The notes beneath the pieces are model-generated. The model was not told where the DNA came from and ran no database searches. It saw nothing but the letters and a program-made list of their open reading frames with translations. This document shows, one piece after another, positions 26,868-35,717 of a stretch of DNA of 64,000 nucleotides (its first letter is position 1; each line of letters begins with the position of its first letter). Source of the stretch: Amycolatopsis viridis (GTDB taxonomy: Bacteria; Actinomycetota; Actinomycetes; Mycobacteriales; Pseudonocardiaceae); assembly GCF_011758765.1 (NCBI RefSeq), contig NZ_JAANOU010000001.1:2294001-2358000 (forward strand). Direction: 5' to 3'. Both the position numbers and the translations under genes were made by a program.

Positions 26868-27677
26868 TCAGGGTGCGGGGGTGGCCGGTCCCGCAGAACC
26901 GGTCCGTCCCGGTTCCCGGGACAGCAGGCACGCCCGGCGCAGGTCCAGGGCCGCGGCCACGTCGATCTCCGCGTTCACCCGCTGCAACCCCCGCACCACG
27001 GCCGCGAACTTCGCGGCGAACGCGTGGCTCGGCATCACCACCGCGACCGCCTGCCACGTCCCGCCCGGGCCGGGGCGGGTGGTGGCCACCGCGGAAATCC
27101 CCTGATCGTGTTCCTCCAGGTCCACTGCCACGCCGGTCCGGCGCACGGCCACCAGTTCGGTGAGCAGGACGTCCCGGTCGGTGATCGTCGCCGGGGTGAA
27201 CCGGTCCAGGCGCGGCGGCAGCAGCTCCGTCACCCGCGCGTCCGGCAGCCGGGCCAGCAGCGCCTTGCCGATGCAGCTGGCGTGCAGCGAGAAGCTCTTG
27301 CCGACCTGGGTGACGCCACGCAGCCGCGCCGGAGCGGCGATCTGGTCGACCACCACGACCTCGCGCCCGCTGAACACGGCGAGCTCGACCCGCTCGTGCA
27401 GCTCGCGGGCGAGCGCGACCAGGTCGGGCCGGGTCGCGGCGAGCAGCCGCAGGTGGCTGTTCATGCCGAACTTCAGCAGCGCCGGCCCGAGCACGTACCC
27501 GGACTGGTCCGGCTCGTGCGCGCGCACCACGTACAGCTCGCGTTCCAGGCACTGCAGCACCCGGTGCACCGTGGACCGCGGCAGCCCGGTGCGGACCGCC
27601 AGCTCGGTGACGGTCAGCCCGTGCCGGCTTTCCGCGAGGGTGTCCAGCACCAGCGTGACCCGCGCGAGATCGGCCAT
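26868..27677 (-). CDS. IclR-family transcriptional regulator
   Basis: 269 residues. N-terminal winged HTH (ESRHGLTVTELAVRTGLPRSTVHRVLQCLERELYVV) and a GAF-like effector domain with the usual SHLRLLAATRPDLVALARELHERVELAVFSG and SCIGKALLARLPD segments. IclR regulators respond to aromatic or short-chain acids and control catabolic and uptake genes. It sits 29 bp upstream of the transporter and one base after the stop of a small upstream frame, so it is in one operon with them. Confidence 0.92.
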   Translation of the reverse strand: MADLARVTLVLDTLAESRHGLTVTELAVRTGLPRSTVHRVLQCLERELYVVRAHEPDQSGYVLGPALLKFGMNSHLRLLAATRPDLVALARELHERVELAVFSGREVVVVDQIAAPARLRGVTQVGKSFSLHASCIGKALLARLPDARVTELLPPRLDRFTPATITDRDVLLTELVAVRRTGVAVDLEEHDQGISAVATTRPGPGGTWQAVAVVMPSHAFAAKFAAVVRGLQRVNAEIDVAAALDLRRACLLSREPGRTGSAGPATPAP

Positions 27678-27678
27678 C

Positions 27679-27903
27679 TCAGCGGGTCCGGGTCGCGGTC
27701 AGCGAGCGGATGCGCCACCCACCCTCGGCGTCGGGCAGCGCGTCTTCGCCCAGGGTGGTGAGTCCGGGATCGGGGTGGAGCACCCGGCGAGTGTAGTGAG
27801 CCGACCACGGTCCGCGACCGCGCGCCTGCACGATCAGGCTGCCCACGTCGTGCCGGTGCGGCGCCGGGCCGTCGCGCTCACCCGTTCCGGTCCTGCCAGG
27901 CAC
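27679..27903 (-). CDS. small hypothetical ORF between DUF3500 and IclR genes
   Basis: A 74-codon frame that begins inside the 3' end of the DUF3500 gene and ends one base before the IclR ATG. The C-terminus (DAEGGWRIRSLTATRTR) resembles the last strand of SnoaL/NTF2-like proteins, so it could be a small member or the tail remnant of one. Its start is unclear; a later GTG (VGSLIVQ) is possible. Translational coupling to IclR is plausible. Confidence 0.4.
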   Translation of the reverse strand: MPGRTGTGERDGPAPHRHDVGSLIVQARGRGPWSAHYTRRVLHPDPGLTTLGEDALPDAEGGWRIRSLTATRTR

Positions 27904-29122
27904 GGACGTACGCGCGCCCGTAGTCGTTGCCGTGCGGGGTGCGCAGCACGGTGTGGATGTGGAACGGTTTGGGCGTGTCGTAGTCGAGGAACACGCCGCA
28001 GTGGTGGTCCAGCTCGGCGATCACCACCGGGGACTGGATGCGGTAGTAGAACACGTCCCCCGGCTGGTACCCGCCGATCCAGCAGAACCACATCCGGTCC
28101 AGGTGCTCGCGCACCTCGCGCATCCGGGCGGCGCGCGGCCCGGCGGGCAGCAGCGACACGAACGACCCGACGATCGCCAGCGCGGTCTCCCGCGCCGCGG
28201 GCGGCATCGCGGCGACCCGGACGCCCTCGGCCGGGATGACCCGGTTGTCCTGGAAGGCGCCGGCGAGGTGCCGCTCGTCGCCCGGGTGCACCCGGCCGGG
28301 CGGCATCGCCGGATCCACCATCTGCTCGTACACCACGGCCGCGCGCCGCTGGTCCGCCGGCAGCGCCGCCATCAGCTCGGTGCCCAGGCGGATCCGGTCG
28401 GTGCAGGCGGTGGTGCCCGCGTGCGGGCCCTCGTCGATCTCGTTCGGCTCGGCACCGAGGAACACCGGGCTGACCACCATCCGTCCCGCCACGACCAGGC
28501 AGTTGACCGCGCAGTGGTGCCCGAACAGCTGCCAGCCCCACGGCCGCACCGGGTGCGGCTCGCCGTAGAGGGCGATGTGGTAGCTGAACTCGTTGAGGAT
28601 GCTCGCCAGGCCGACGACCTCGCCGAGGAACCCGTTGATCCGCATCACGTCGCGCACCAGCTGGAAGCCTTCGGGTGACAGCGAGGCCCGCACCAGCTCC
28701 AGCGCGGCCCGCTGCACCTCCGGCGGCTGGAATTCCAGCCGGACGCCGGTGTCGAACTGCAGGAATTCCGGGTTGGCCCAGGTCTGCCACTCGACCGCGT
28801 CCACCGCGTACCGCAGTTTGCCGCGGCCCTCCTCGTCCAGGGCCGACACCAGGGTGCGGGCGGCGGCGATCATCGCCTCGACGGGCGCCTCTTCGCCCGG
28901 CGGGGCCGGCTCGAACGCGTGGACCCCGGGGTGCAGGGTGCCGTCCTCGGTGACACCGCGGAACTGCTGTAGTTGCAGCGGCCGCCAGCCGCGGATCAGG
29001 CCGCCGGTGAACGGGCCGGTCTTCGCGGCCTCGGCGTAGGCGTAGGCGTCCATGCCCTTGATGCTCGTGATGCGCGGGGAGTCCGGCGGGAACAGGTAGC
29101 GGCGGAATTCAGCGGGAGACAT
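27878..29122 (-). CDS. DUF3500 family protein
   Basis: 414 residues, a full-length DUF3500 member by eye: N-terminal PPDSPRITSIKG, a GWQLFGHHCAVNCLVV segment, the DEGPHAGTTACTDRIRLG stretch, and a C-terminal block with ELDHHCGVFLD, PFHIHTVLRTPHGNDYG. The clustered His residues (FGHH, LDHH, FHIH) suggest a metal site. The family has no established function known to me. It lies between a GntR gene (10 bp upstream) and IclR and an aromatic-type transporter, close to a FAH-type hydrolase and a flavin monooxygenase, which suggests a catabolic enzyme. Cytoplasmic; no signal peptide. Confidence 0.85.
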   Translation of the reverse strand: MSPAEFRRYLFPPDSPRITSIKGMDAYAYAEAAKTGPFTGGLIRGWRPLQLQQFRGVTEDGTLHPGVHAFEPAPPGEEAPVEAMIAAARTLVSALDEEGRGKLRYAVDAVEWQTWANPEFLQFDTGVRLEFQPPEVQRAALELVRASLSPEGFQLVRDVMRINGFLGEVVGLASILNEFSYHIALYGEPHPVRPWGWQLFGHHCAVNCLVVAGRMVVSPVFLGAEPNEIDEGPHAGTTACTDRIRLGTELMAALPADQRRAAVVYEQMVDPAMPPGRVHPGDERHLAGAFQDNRVIPAEGVRVAAMPPAARETALAIVGSFVSLLPAGPRAARMREVREHLDRMWFCWIGGYQPGDVFYYRIQSPVVIAELDHHCGVFLDYDTPKPFHIHTVLRTPHGNDYGRAYVRAWQDRNG

Positions 29123-29132
29123 CGGCGGCTCC

Positions 29133-29825
29133 TCAGTCGGTGGTGTGGTGCCGGGCGACGGCGGCGCGCACGGCCGCCTCGTCGCCGGCGGCGATGGCGT
29201 CGACCAGGTCGGCGTGGACCTGCAAGCGGCGGGCGCGGTAGGACCCGTCGGCGGGGCCGGACAGGTTCGGTTCGGTGGTGGACAGGTGCCCGAGCGTGCC
29301 CAGGTAGACCGCGCGGGCCATCGCGTTCGGGCACAGCGCCGCGATCTCCTCGTGCAGCGCCCAGTTCGCCCGCACGAACTCGCCCCAGGACCCGGCGGCG
29401 GCCATCGCGTCCAGCCGGGACCGCAGGCGCGGGACGTCCGCGGCGGTGCGGCAGCGCGCGGCGCCGACGTCGATCAGCTCCTCCAGGTGGTTGCGCAGCT
29501 CGATCGCGTCCGCGACCGCGGACGGTTCCTCGCGCACCGCGAGCAGGGTGCGCCGCATCCGCACCACCGGGCCGGCCTCGGCGGCGAACAGACCGCCGCC
29601 GCGGCCGGGCTTGATCGCGAGCACACCGCGGTCGCGCAGCAGCCGGATGGCCTCGCTCACGGTCGCCCTGGCCAGCCCGGACTCCCGGCGGATGTCCTCG
29701 ATGGTGCCGACCGGCTCGCCCGGTGCGAGGGTGCGGATGCGCTCCTCGAGCAGGGCGGCGAGCTGTTCGGCGCGGGTGCGCCCGCCGGTGGACAGGCCCG
29801 TCAGCTTCGTCATAGTGCTATTCAA
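29133..29825 (-). CDS. GntR-family (FadR-type) transcriptional regulator
   Basis: 230 residues. N-terminal GntR HTH (EERIRTLAPGEPVGTIEDIRRESGLARATVSEAIRLLRDRGVLAIKPGRGGGLF) and an all-helical FCD effector domain (AIELRNHLEELIDVGAARCRT, then LHEEIAALCPN, and a late HADLVDAIAAGDEAAV with a conserved His). FadR-type regulators sense organic acids through metal-binding residues. It is divergent from the FAH hydrolase gene and first in the operon with DUF3500, so it should control both directions via the 26-bp near-palindrome between. Confidence 0.92.
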   Translation of the reverse strand: MNSTMTKLTGLSTGGRTRAEQLAALLEERIRTLAPGEPVGTIEDIRRESGLARATVSEAIRLLRDRGVLAIKPGRGGGLFAAEAGPVVRMRRTLLAVREEPSAVADAIELRNHLEELIDVGAARCRTAADVPRLRSRLDAMAAAGSWGEFVRANWALHEEIAALCPNAMARAVYLGTLGHLSTTEPNLSGPADGSYRARRLQVHADLVDAIAAGDEAAVRAAVARHHTTD

Positions 29826-29829
29826 GCAT

Positions 29830-29855
29830 AAAAGTTCTAACCTTTAGGAGCTTTT
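29830..29855. promoter_or_regulatory. near-palindromic GntR operator
   Basis: AAAAGTTC and GAGCTTTT (one mismatch) flank a CTAACCTTTAG-type centre, giving a 26-bp dyad, in the 48-bp gap between the divergent GntR and FAH-family genes. It is AT-rich against its surroundings. Probable site for the adjacent FadR-type regulator. Confidence 0.65.
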
Positions 29856-29873
29856 GGCGCGAAGGAGCAGTGG

Positions 29874-30740
29874 ATGCGGATCGTGGGAGTGGCGGACGGC
29901 GGCGGAATCACCGTGGGCAGCCTCGCCGGGGACGGGTCGGTGACCCTGATCGCCGGGCTCGAGGAGTTCTGGGCCGCTCCGGCGGGCTGGCTGGCCCGGC
30001 CACCGGCCGGGGAGCGGGTGCCGAAACCGCGGCTGGTGCCGCCGGTGCTGCCCGGGGCGCGGGTGATCTGCATCGGGCTGAACTACCGCGAGCACGCCGA
30101 GGAGGGCTCCTACCGCGACGCCGGGCTGCCCGAGCACCCGACGCTGTTCGCGCGCTGGACGCAGTCGCTGACGGTGGGCGGCGCGCCGATCCCGGTGCCG
30201 CGCGACGAGGAGGGCCTGGACTGGGAGGGCGAGATCGTGGCGTGGGTGGGCCGCTCGCTGGCCGACGCCGACCCGGAGACCGCGCTCGCCGCCGTGGTCG
30301 GGTACTCGACGTTCAACGACGTCACCGCCCGCCGCGCGCAGAAGCTGACCTCGCAGTGGATCCTCGGCAAGAACGCCGACTCCTCCGGTCCGCTCGGCCC
30401 GATGGTCCCCGCCGCCGAGGTCGGCGACCTGCGCGACGGCCTGCGGGTCCGCACCCGCGTCAACGGCGAGATCGTGCAGGACGGCAACACCACCGACATG
30501 GTCTACCCCGTCGGCGAGACGCTGGCGCACATCTCGCGCACGTTCACCCTCCGGCCCGGCGACCTGCTCGCCACCGGCACGCCCGCCGGGGTCGGGTACG
30601 CCCGCACCCCGCAGTGGCTGCTCCAGCCGGGTGACGTGGTCGAGGTCGAGGTGGACCGGCTCGGTGTCCTGCGCAACCCGATCGTGGGGCCCGGGCACCG
30701 GCTGCTGTCCCGGGAACCGGGACAGCAGGGGGCCGCCTGA
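29874..30740 (+). CDS. fumarylacetoacetate hydrolase family protein
   Basis: 288 residues from ATG 29874 behind GAAGGAG. The FAH fold is clear: VICIGLNYREHAEEG, PTLFARWTQSLTVGGAPI, the metal-binding acidic residues in DWEGEIVAWVG, the GYSTFNDVTARRAQ motif and GDLLATGTPAGVGYAR. Enzymes of this family split acylpyruvates or hydrate/decarboxylate 2-oxo acids after aromatic ring cleavage, using Mg2+. It lies 55 bp before the flavin monooxygenase and divergent from GntR. It probably acts late in the same degradative route. Confidence 0.92.
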   Translation: MRIVGVADGGGITVGSLAGDGSVTLIAGLEEFWAAPAGWLARPPAGERVPKPRLVPPVLPGARVICIGLNYREHAEEGSYRDAGLPEHPTLFARWTQSLTVGGAPIPVPRDEEGLDWEGEIVAWVGRSLADADPETALAAVVGYSTFNDVTARRAQKLTSQWILGKNADSSGPLGPMVPAAEVGDLRDGLRVRTRVNGEIVQDGNTTDMVYPVGETLAHISRTFTLRPGDLLATGTPAGVGYARTPQWLLQPGDVVEVEVDRLGVLRNPIVGPGHRLLSREPGQQGAA

Positions 30741-30795
30741 CCGCTGCCCGCGCCTATCTTCCCCCGGTCAGGCAAACCAGGACCGGGAGGTCGTC

Positions 30796-32316
30796 GTGGA
30801 CTTCGACGTCGCAGTCGTCGGGTACGGGCCGGTGGGCAAGCTCCTGGCGATCCAGCTGGGCCGGCGCGGGCACCGGGTGGTGGTCCTCGACCGCAACGAG
30901 GCCGACTACCCGTTGCCCCGCGCCGTGACCCACTGCTCGGACGTCGCCCGCATCCTGCAGTCGGTGGGGCTGCCCCCGTCGGCGATCCCGGACATCACCG
31001 AGCCCTACGACGACCTGTACGTGTGGCGCAACGGCGACGGCGAGACGCTGGTCGAGGTGGACTGGAGCGGGCGCGGCGAATCCGGCTGGTACAACACGTA
31101 CTTCTTCAGCCAGCCCGCGCTGGAGGCGCGGCTCGACGCGATCGCCCGCGGCCTGCCGTCGGTGCGGGTGCTGCGCGGGTGGGAGGCGACCGGCCTCGAC
31201 GCCGCGGCGGGGACGGTGACGGCCCGGCGGGGCTCCGAGCGGACGACCCTGGCCGCGTCCTGGATCGTCGGCGCCGACGGCGCGAACAGCCGCGTCCGGC
31301 AGTGGGCCGGTGCCGGCTGGCACGACGAGGGCTACTTCCACGACTGGCTGGTGGTCGACGTCAAACCCGGGCCGGAACTGGTCTTCCCGCACATCGCCGG
31401 CCAGTCCTGCGACGTGCAGCGGCCCGCCACCATGGTGCCGGGCGGTCCGGGACGGCGGCGCTGGGAATTCATGCGGCTGCCGCACGAGTCCACGGCGGAC
31501 CTCGACCGTACGGCGAAGGCCTGGGAGCTGCTCGCGCCGCACGGCGTCACCCCGGACAACGCCGAACTGGAACGGCATTCCACGTACACGTTCCAGGCGG
31601 GCTGGGCGCGGCAGTGGCGCGCAGGCCGGGTGCTGCTCGCGGGCGACGCCGCGCACCTGATGCCGCCGTTCGCCGGGCAGGGGCTCGGCGCGGGCGTGCG
31701 GGACGTGATGAACCTGAGCTGGAAACTGGATCTGGTGCTGCGCGGGCTCGCCCGGCCGGAGCTGCTGGACACCTACGGCAGTGAACGGTCGCACCACGTG
31801 CAGGCGTTCGTGCGGTTCTCGGTGGAGCTGGGCAAGGTCATCTGCATCACCGACCCGGCCGAGGCCGCGGAACGGGACCGCAGGCTGATCGCCGAGCGGG
31901 CCGCGGGCGGGAAGCCGCCGGCGCCGCCGCGACCGGGGCTCGGCCCGGGCGTGCACGCCGGTGCGGCGGGTGGGCGCCTGGCCGTGCAGGGCCGGGTGTC
32001 GGCCGGCGGGGTGACCGGCCGGTTCGACGACGTCTTCGGCGGGCCCGGCGCCCTGATCGCCCGCGACTCGCGCGCGCTGGCCGGGCCGGACCTGACGGCG
32101 CTGGGCATTTCCCCGGTCGCGCTGGACGAGGTGGCCGATGTGGACGGCACCTACACCCGCTGGCTGTCCGAACTGGACGCTCCCGCGGTCCTGGTGCGGC
32201 CCGACTTCCACGTGTTCGGCGCGGGCGATCCGGCGTGGCTGGCGGCGCAGTTCGTGGCGGCGGTCCAGGGGCAGCGCGACGCCGCGCCGCGCGCGGTGCC
32301 GGTGGCCCGGCAGTGA
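30796..32316 (+). CDS. FAD-dependent aromatic monooxygenase (PHBH/MhpA type)
   Basis: 506 residues from GTG 30796, which follows GGGAGG by a good distance; the frame is open far upstream and the longer form is rejected. The Rossmann start is VAVVGYGPVGKLLAIQLG, the substrate/FAD motif is GADGANSRVRQ, and the ribityl-binding loop is VLLAGDAAHLMPPFAGQGLGAGVRD, all conserved in class A flavin hydroxylases such as MhpA. It hydroxylates an aromatic acid with NAD(P)H and O2. The C-terminal ~150 residues form the thioredoxin-like region of such hydroxylases. With the FAH enzyme it forms a two-gene unit. Confidence 0.93.
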   Translation: MDFDVAVVGYGPVGKLLAIQLGRRGHRVVVLDRNEADYPLPRAVTHCSDVARILQSVGLPPSAIPDITEPYDDLYVWRNGDGETLVEVDWSGRGESGWYNTYFFSQPALEARLDAIARGLPSVRVLRGWEATGLDAAAGTVTARRGSERTTLAASWIVGADGANSRVRQWAGAGWHDEGYFHDWLVVDVKPGPELVFPHIAGQSCDVQRPATMVPGGPGRRRWEFMRLPHESTADLDRTAKAWELLAPHGVTPDNAELERHSTYTFQAGWARQWRAGRVLLAGDAAHLMPPFAGQGLGAGVRDVMNLSWKLDLVLRGLARPELLDTYGSERSHHVQAFVRFSVELGKVICITDPAEAAERDRRLIAERAAGGKPPAPPRPGLGPGVHAGAAGGRLAVQGRVSAGGVTGRFDDVFGGPGALIARDSRALAGPDLTALGISPVALDEVADVDGTYTRWLSELDAPAVLVRPDFHVFGAGDPAWLAAQFVAAVQGQRDAAPRAVPVARQ

Positions 32317-32320
32317 AATG

Positions 32321-32343
32321 CCCCGCCGCGGGCCGCGGCGGGG
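32321..32343 (+). terminator. hairpin after the monooxygenase gene
   Basis: CCCCGCCGC and GCGGCGGGG pair perfectly around a five-base loop, starting 5 bp after the stop. No U tract. Likely ends the FAH/monooxygenase transcript. Confidence 0.6.
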
Positions 32344-32413
32344 CCAGGAAGAGATCGCGGATGTGTCAGGGAAATGTCGTGCGCGGTGTCCCTCCTTTCC
32401 TCGATCGCCAGGG

Positions 32414-32650
32414 TCATCGCGCTCCCGGAGGTGAGCGCTGATGCCGCCACAGCTGCACCCGCGCCCGGCCGCGTGGGCGGCCGGCCGGCGGGGGGAGTGG
32501 GCACGGTGGGCGGCGCGGGCGCTCGTCCGCGGGCTCGGCGCCGTCGCCGAAACTGGCGTCGATGATCGCGGCGAACTCCTCGTGCAGCAAGTCCGGGTCC
32601 GCGCACACCAGGTCGGCGAACTCGAGCTCGTCCAGCACCGTGTCCGGCAT
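32414..32650 (-). CDS. small acidic-N-terminal hypothetical protein
   Basis: 78 residues. Residues 1-36 are acidic and helical (MPDTVLDELEFADLVCADPD, then LLHEEFAAIIDASFG), and the C-terminal half is Pro/Arg-rich and probably disordered. The acidic start with VCADPDLLxxEFxAII looks like a widespread class of small actinobacterial proteins that I recall only as hypothetical. A GGGAGTGAG ribosome-binding site precedes the ATG. It faces the frameshifted SDR gene across a 100-bp gap, with a short AT-rich promoter-like stretch (GTCATATGTGTAG). Confidence 0.55.
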   Translation of the reverse strand: MPDTVLDELEFADLVCADPDLLHEEFAAIIDASFGDGAEPADERPRRPPCPLPPPAGRPRGRARVQLWRHQRSPPGAR

Positions 32651-32750
32651 CGCGACTCACTCCCGTGGAAGCTCCGCGTCCACACCGCTGATGTCATATG
32701 TGTAGCGCGCACTGTAGATTCAGTCAAGCATCTGATGGAGAAATCGTGAG

Positions 32751-33699
32751 TTGACCGGTTTCGGCGCGACCACCACCGCAGCCGAGGTCCTGCGGGGCAT
32801 CGACCTGACCGGCAGGCTGGCGGTCGTCACGGGCGGCTACTCCGGCCTCGGCCTGGAAACCACCCGTGCACTGGCGAACGCGGGGGCGCACGTCGTCGTC
32901 CCGGGCCGCCGGCCGGACGCGGCCCGAGCGGCGCTCGGCGGCCTCCGCCGAGGTGGACGAGCTGGACCTCGGGGACCTCGGCAGCGTCCGGGCGTTCGCC
33001 GAGCGGTTCCTGTCCTCCGGGCGGCGCATCGACATCCTGATCGGCAGCGCCGCGATCATGGCCTGCCCGGAAACCCGCGTCGGCCCCGGCTGGGAGGCGC
33101 AGTTCGCCACCAACCACCTCGGGCACTTCGCGCTGGTGAACCGCCTGTGGCCGGCGATCGCCCCCGGCGCGCGGGTGGTCTCGGTGTCCTCGCGCGGGCA
33201 CCACTTCTCCGGCATCCGCTGGGACGACCTGTGGTTCGGTCGCGGCTACGACAAGTGGCAGGCCTACGGGCAGGCCAAGACCGCCAACGCGTTGTTCGCG
33301 GTGCGCCTGGACGAGCTGGCGGAACCGTCCGGGGTGCAGGCGTTCTCCGTGCACCCGGGCAGCATCCTGACCCCGCTGCAGCGGCACATCCCGCTCGCGG
33401 AGCAGATCGCCAACGGCTGGGTCGACGAGCACGGCAACCCGGCCGGTGACGGGTTCATGACACCCGGGCAGGGCGCGGCCACGCAGGTCTGGGCCGCGAC
33501 GGCCCCGCAGCTCGCCGGGATGGGCGGGGTGTACTGCGAAGACTGCGACATCGCCGAGCCGGCCTCCGGCGAGCCCGTGCCGTCCGGGCCCGGGCGGCCC
33601 GGCTTGTTCCAGGGCGTGCGCGACTGGGCCACCGACCCGGAGCAGGCGGAGCGGTTGTGGGCGCTGTCGGCGGAGCTGACCGGGGTGAACGCGTTCTGA
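32751..33699 (+). pseudogene. SDR-family oxidoreductase gene with a +1 frameshift
   Basis: The first 65 codons from TTG 32751 carry the SDR NAD(P) motif (VVTGGYSGLGLETTRALANAGAHVV); the rest continues in the next frame from about 32946, with EVDELDLGDLGSVRAFAERFL, the SVSSRGHH strand with catalytic Ser, and YGQAKTANALF (YxxxK). One extra C in CTCC at 32943-32946 explains the break; removing it gives GGLAEVDEL. The full product would be about 315 residues. Either a recent mutation or an assembly error. The reading after it ends normally at 33699. Confidence 0.75.
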
Positions 33700-33749
33700 C
33701 GCGCGCCGGCCCGGCCACCCCGGACGGCGGCCGGGCCCGCACCCACGGG

Positions 33750-35567
33750 TCAGGACAGGTGGTGCACCTCCTGCAGCCCGTACACCGGCGTCGGGATCCC
33801 CTCGTAGCGCGCCTTCAATTGCAGCGCCAGGTACAGCGAGTAGTGCCGCGACTGGTGCAGGTTCCCGCCGTGGAACCACAACCCCGGCTGCTGGGTCGGT
33901 TTCCACATGTTCCGCTGCTCGCCCTCCCACGGCCCGGGGTCCTTCGTGGTCCCCGAGCCCAGCCCCCAGACCTTGCCGACCCGGTCGGCCATTTCCTGGC
34001 CGGCGAGATCGGCGACCCACCCGTTCATCGACCCGTACCCCGTCGCGTACACCACCAGGTCCGCCGTCAGCTCGGTGCCGTCCGCCAGCACCACGGCGTC
34101 CCGGGTCAGGTGGTCGACCTGGCCCTGCACCAGCTTGATCTTGCCGTCGGCGACGAGTTCGGAGGCGCCGACGTCGATGTAGTAGCCGGAGCCGCGCCGC
34201 AGGTACTTCATGAACAGGCCGGACCCGTCGTCACCCCAGTCGTGCCGGAACCCGGCCCGCTCCAGGCGCTCGTAGAAGTCCGCGTCCCGCTGCTTGATCT
34301 TCTCGTACACCGGGATCTGGAACTCGTGCATGATCCGGTAGGGCAGCGACGCGAACACCATGTCCGCCTTGTCGGTGCTCATCCCGGCGGCCACCGCGCG
34401 CTCGGAGTACAGGTCGCCCAGACCGATCTCCATCAGCGAATCCGACTTCACCACGTGCGTCGAGGACCGCTGCACCATCGTCACGTCCGCGCCGTGCTCC
34501 CACAGTGCCGCGCAGATGTCGTGCGCCGAGTTGTTCGAGCCGATCACCACGGCCTTGCGGCCCGCGTAGGCATCGGGCCCGGGGTGCTGCGAGGAGTGGT
34601 GCTGATCGCCTTCGAAGACGTCCATGCCGGGGAACGCGGGGATGTTCGGCTTGCCCGACATGCCCGTGGCGAACACGAGCTGTTCCGGTGTCAGGACCAC
34701 GGTGTCGCCGTCCCGGTCGACGGTGACGGTCCACCGCCCGGTGTGCTCGTCGTGGGACGCCGAGCGGACCTCCGACCGGGTCCAGTACGGCACGTCCATC
34801 ACCCGGGTGTACATCTCCAGCCAGTCGGCGATCTTGTCCTTCGGCGCGAACACCGGCCAGTTCTCCGGGAACGGCAGGTACGGCAGGTGGTCGTACCAGA
34901 CCGGGTCGTGCAGGCACAGGCTCTTGTACCGCTTGCGCCACTGGTCGCCGGGACGGTCGTGGCGGTCCAGCACCAGCGCGGGCACCCCCAGCTGCCGCAG
35001 CCGCGCACCGAGCGCGATGCCGCCCTGCCCGCCGCCGATCACCACCACGTACGGCTGGCGTTCGTAGCCGAGTTCCTTCTTCTCCAGCTCGCGTTCCTCG
35101 GCCCACGACCGGCGTCCCCGGACAATGCCGTGGCGTACCCCTTTCGAGCGACGTTCGCGCTGCGGTTCCTCGAAGCCCTTGAGCTCGCGCAGGCTGGTCA
35201 GGAACGTCCAGGCGCCCTCGTCCGTGAGACGCAGGTGGCCCTTGCCGCGCCCGGTCGCGGTCTCGAACTCCAGCCACGCCTCGGTGACCCCGTCGGCCTC
35301 GGTGGGCGTCTCGGTGGTGCGGAAACCCGACGGATCGGCGCTGTCCAGGCAGGCCGACAGCAGGCCGGCGACGCCTTCGCGGCCCTCCACCGTCTTGATG
35401 TTCCAGGTGAAGGCCACCAGGTCGCGCCAGAAACTGCTCACCGCGAACATCCCGGCCGCCGCTGCGACGTCGCGTGCCGCCAGCGCGGCCTCGAACCGCG
35501 CCAGCCAGGCGTCGACGCGCGCCTGCGGCGAACGGGCCGGCGCCTCCCGGCCGATCGTCTGAGTCAT
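33750..35567 (-). CDS. flavin-containing monooxygenase with N-terminal NTF2-like domain
   Basis: 605 residues from ATG 35567 (MTQTIGREAP). Residues ~8-125 are a SnoaL/NTF2-like module (WLARFEAALAARDVAAAAGMFAVSSFWRDLVAFTWNI). The rest is an FMO-like flavoprotein: FAD loop VVVIGGGQGGIALGARL (~171-187), NADPH loop VVIGSNNSAHDIC, FEGDQHHSSQH near the FMO fingerprint, and VYATGYGSMN. Similar fusions are common in actinomycetes and oxidise alcohols, ketones or sulfur compounds. It is divergent from the GAF regulator, 150 bp away, and converges on the broken SDR gene. Substrate unknown; a ketone (Baeyer-Villiger) is possible. Confidence 0.92.
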   Translation of the reverse strand: MTQTIGREAPARSPQARVDAWLARFEAALAARDVAAAAGMFAVSSFWRDLVAFTWNIKTVEGREGVAGLLSACLDSADPSGFRTTETPTEADGVTEAWLEFETATGRGKGHLRLTDEGAWTFLTSLRELKGFEEPQRERRSKGVRHGIVRGRRSWAEERELEKKELGYERQPYVVVIGGGQGGIALGARLRQLGVPALVLDRHDRPGDQWRKRYKSLCLHDPVWYDHLPYLPFPENWPVFAPKDKIADWLEMYTRVMDVPYWTRSEVRSASHDEHTGRWTVTVDRDGDTVVLTPEQLVFATGMSGKPNIPAFPGMDVFEGDQHHSSQHPGPDAYAGRKAVVIGSNNSAHDICAALWEHGADVTMVQRSSTHVVKSDSLMEIGLGDLYSERAVAAGMSTDKADMVFASLPYRIMHEFQIPVYEKIKQRDADFYERLERAGFRHDWGDDGSGLFMKYLRRGSGYYIDVGASELVADGKIKLVQGQVDHLTRDAVVLADGTELTADLVVYATGYGSMNGWVADLAGQEMADRVGKVWGLGSGTTKDPGPWEGEQRNMWKPTQQPGLWFHGGNLHQSRHYSLYLALQLKARYEGIPTPVYGLQEVHHLS

Positions 35568-35717
35568 CGCCACTCCTCGTCCTCGCCGTTGGGGATGTAA
35601 CACCGATCACACCCGCCGCCCGCGCGGGTGGCAACGGTTGCAGCGAATTGCACGCCTTGGCGGCGCGTGCCGGGGCACTTATGCTCGATCGTCGACGCAC
35701 TGGTGCGGAGGTGGCCC

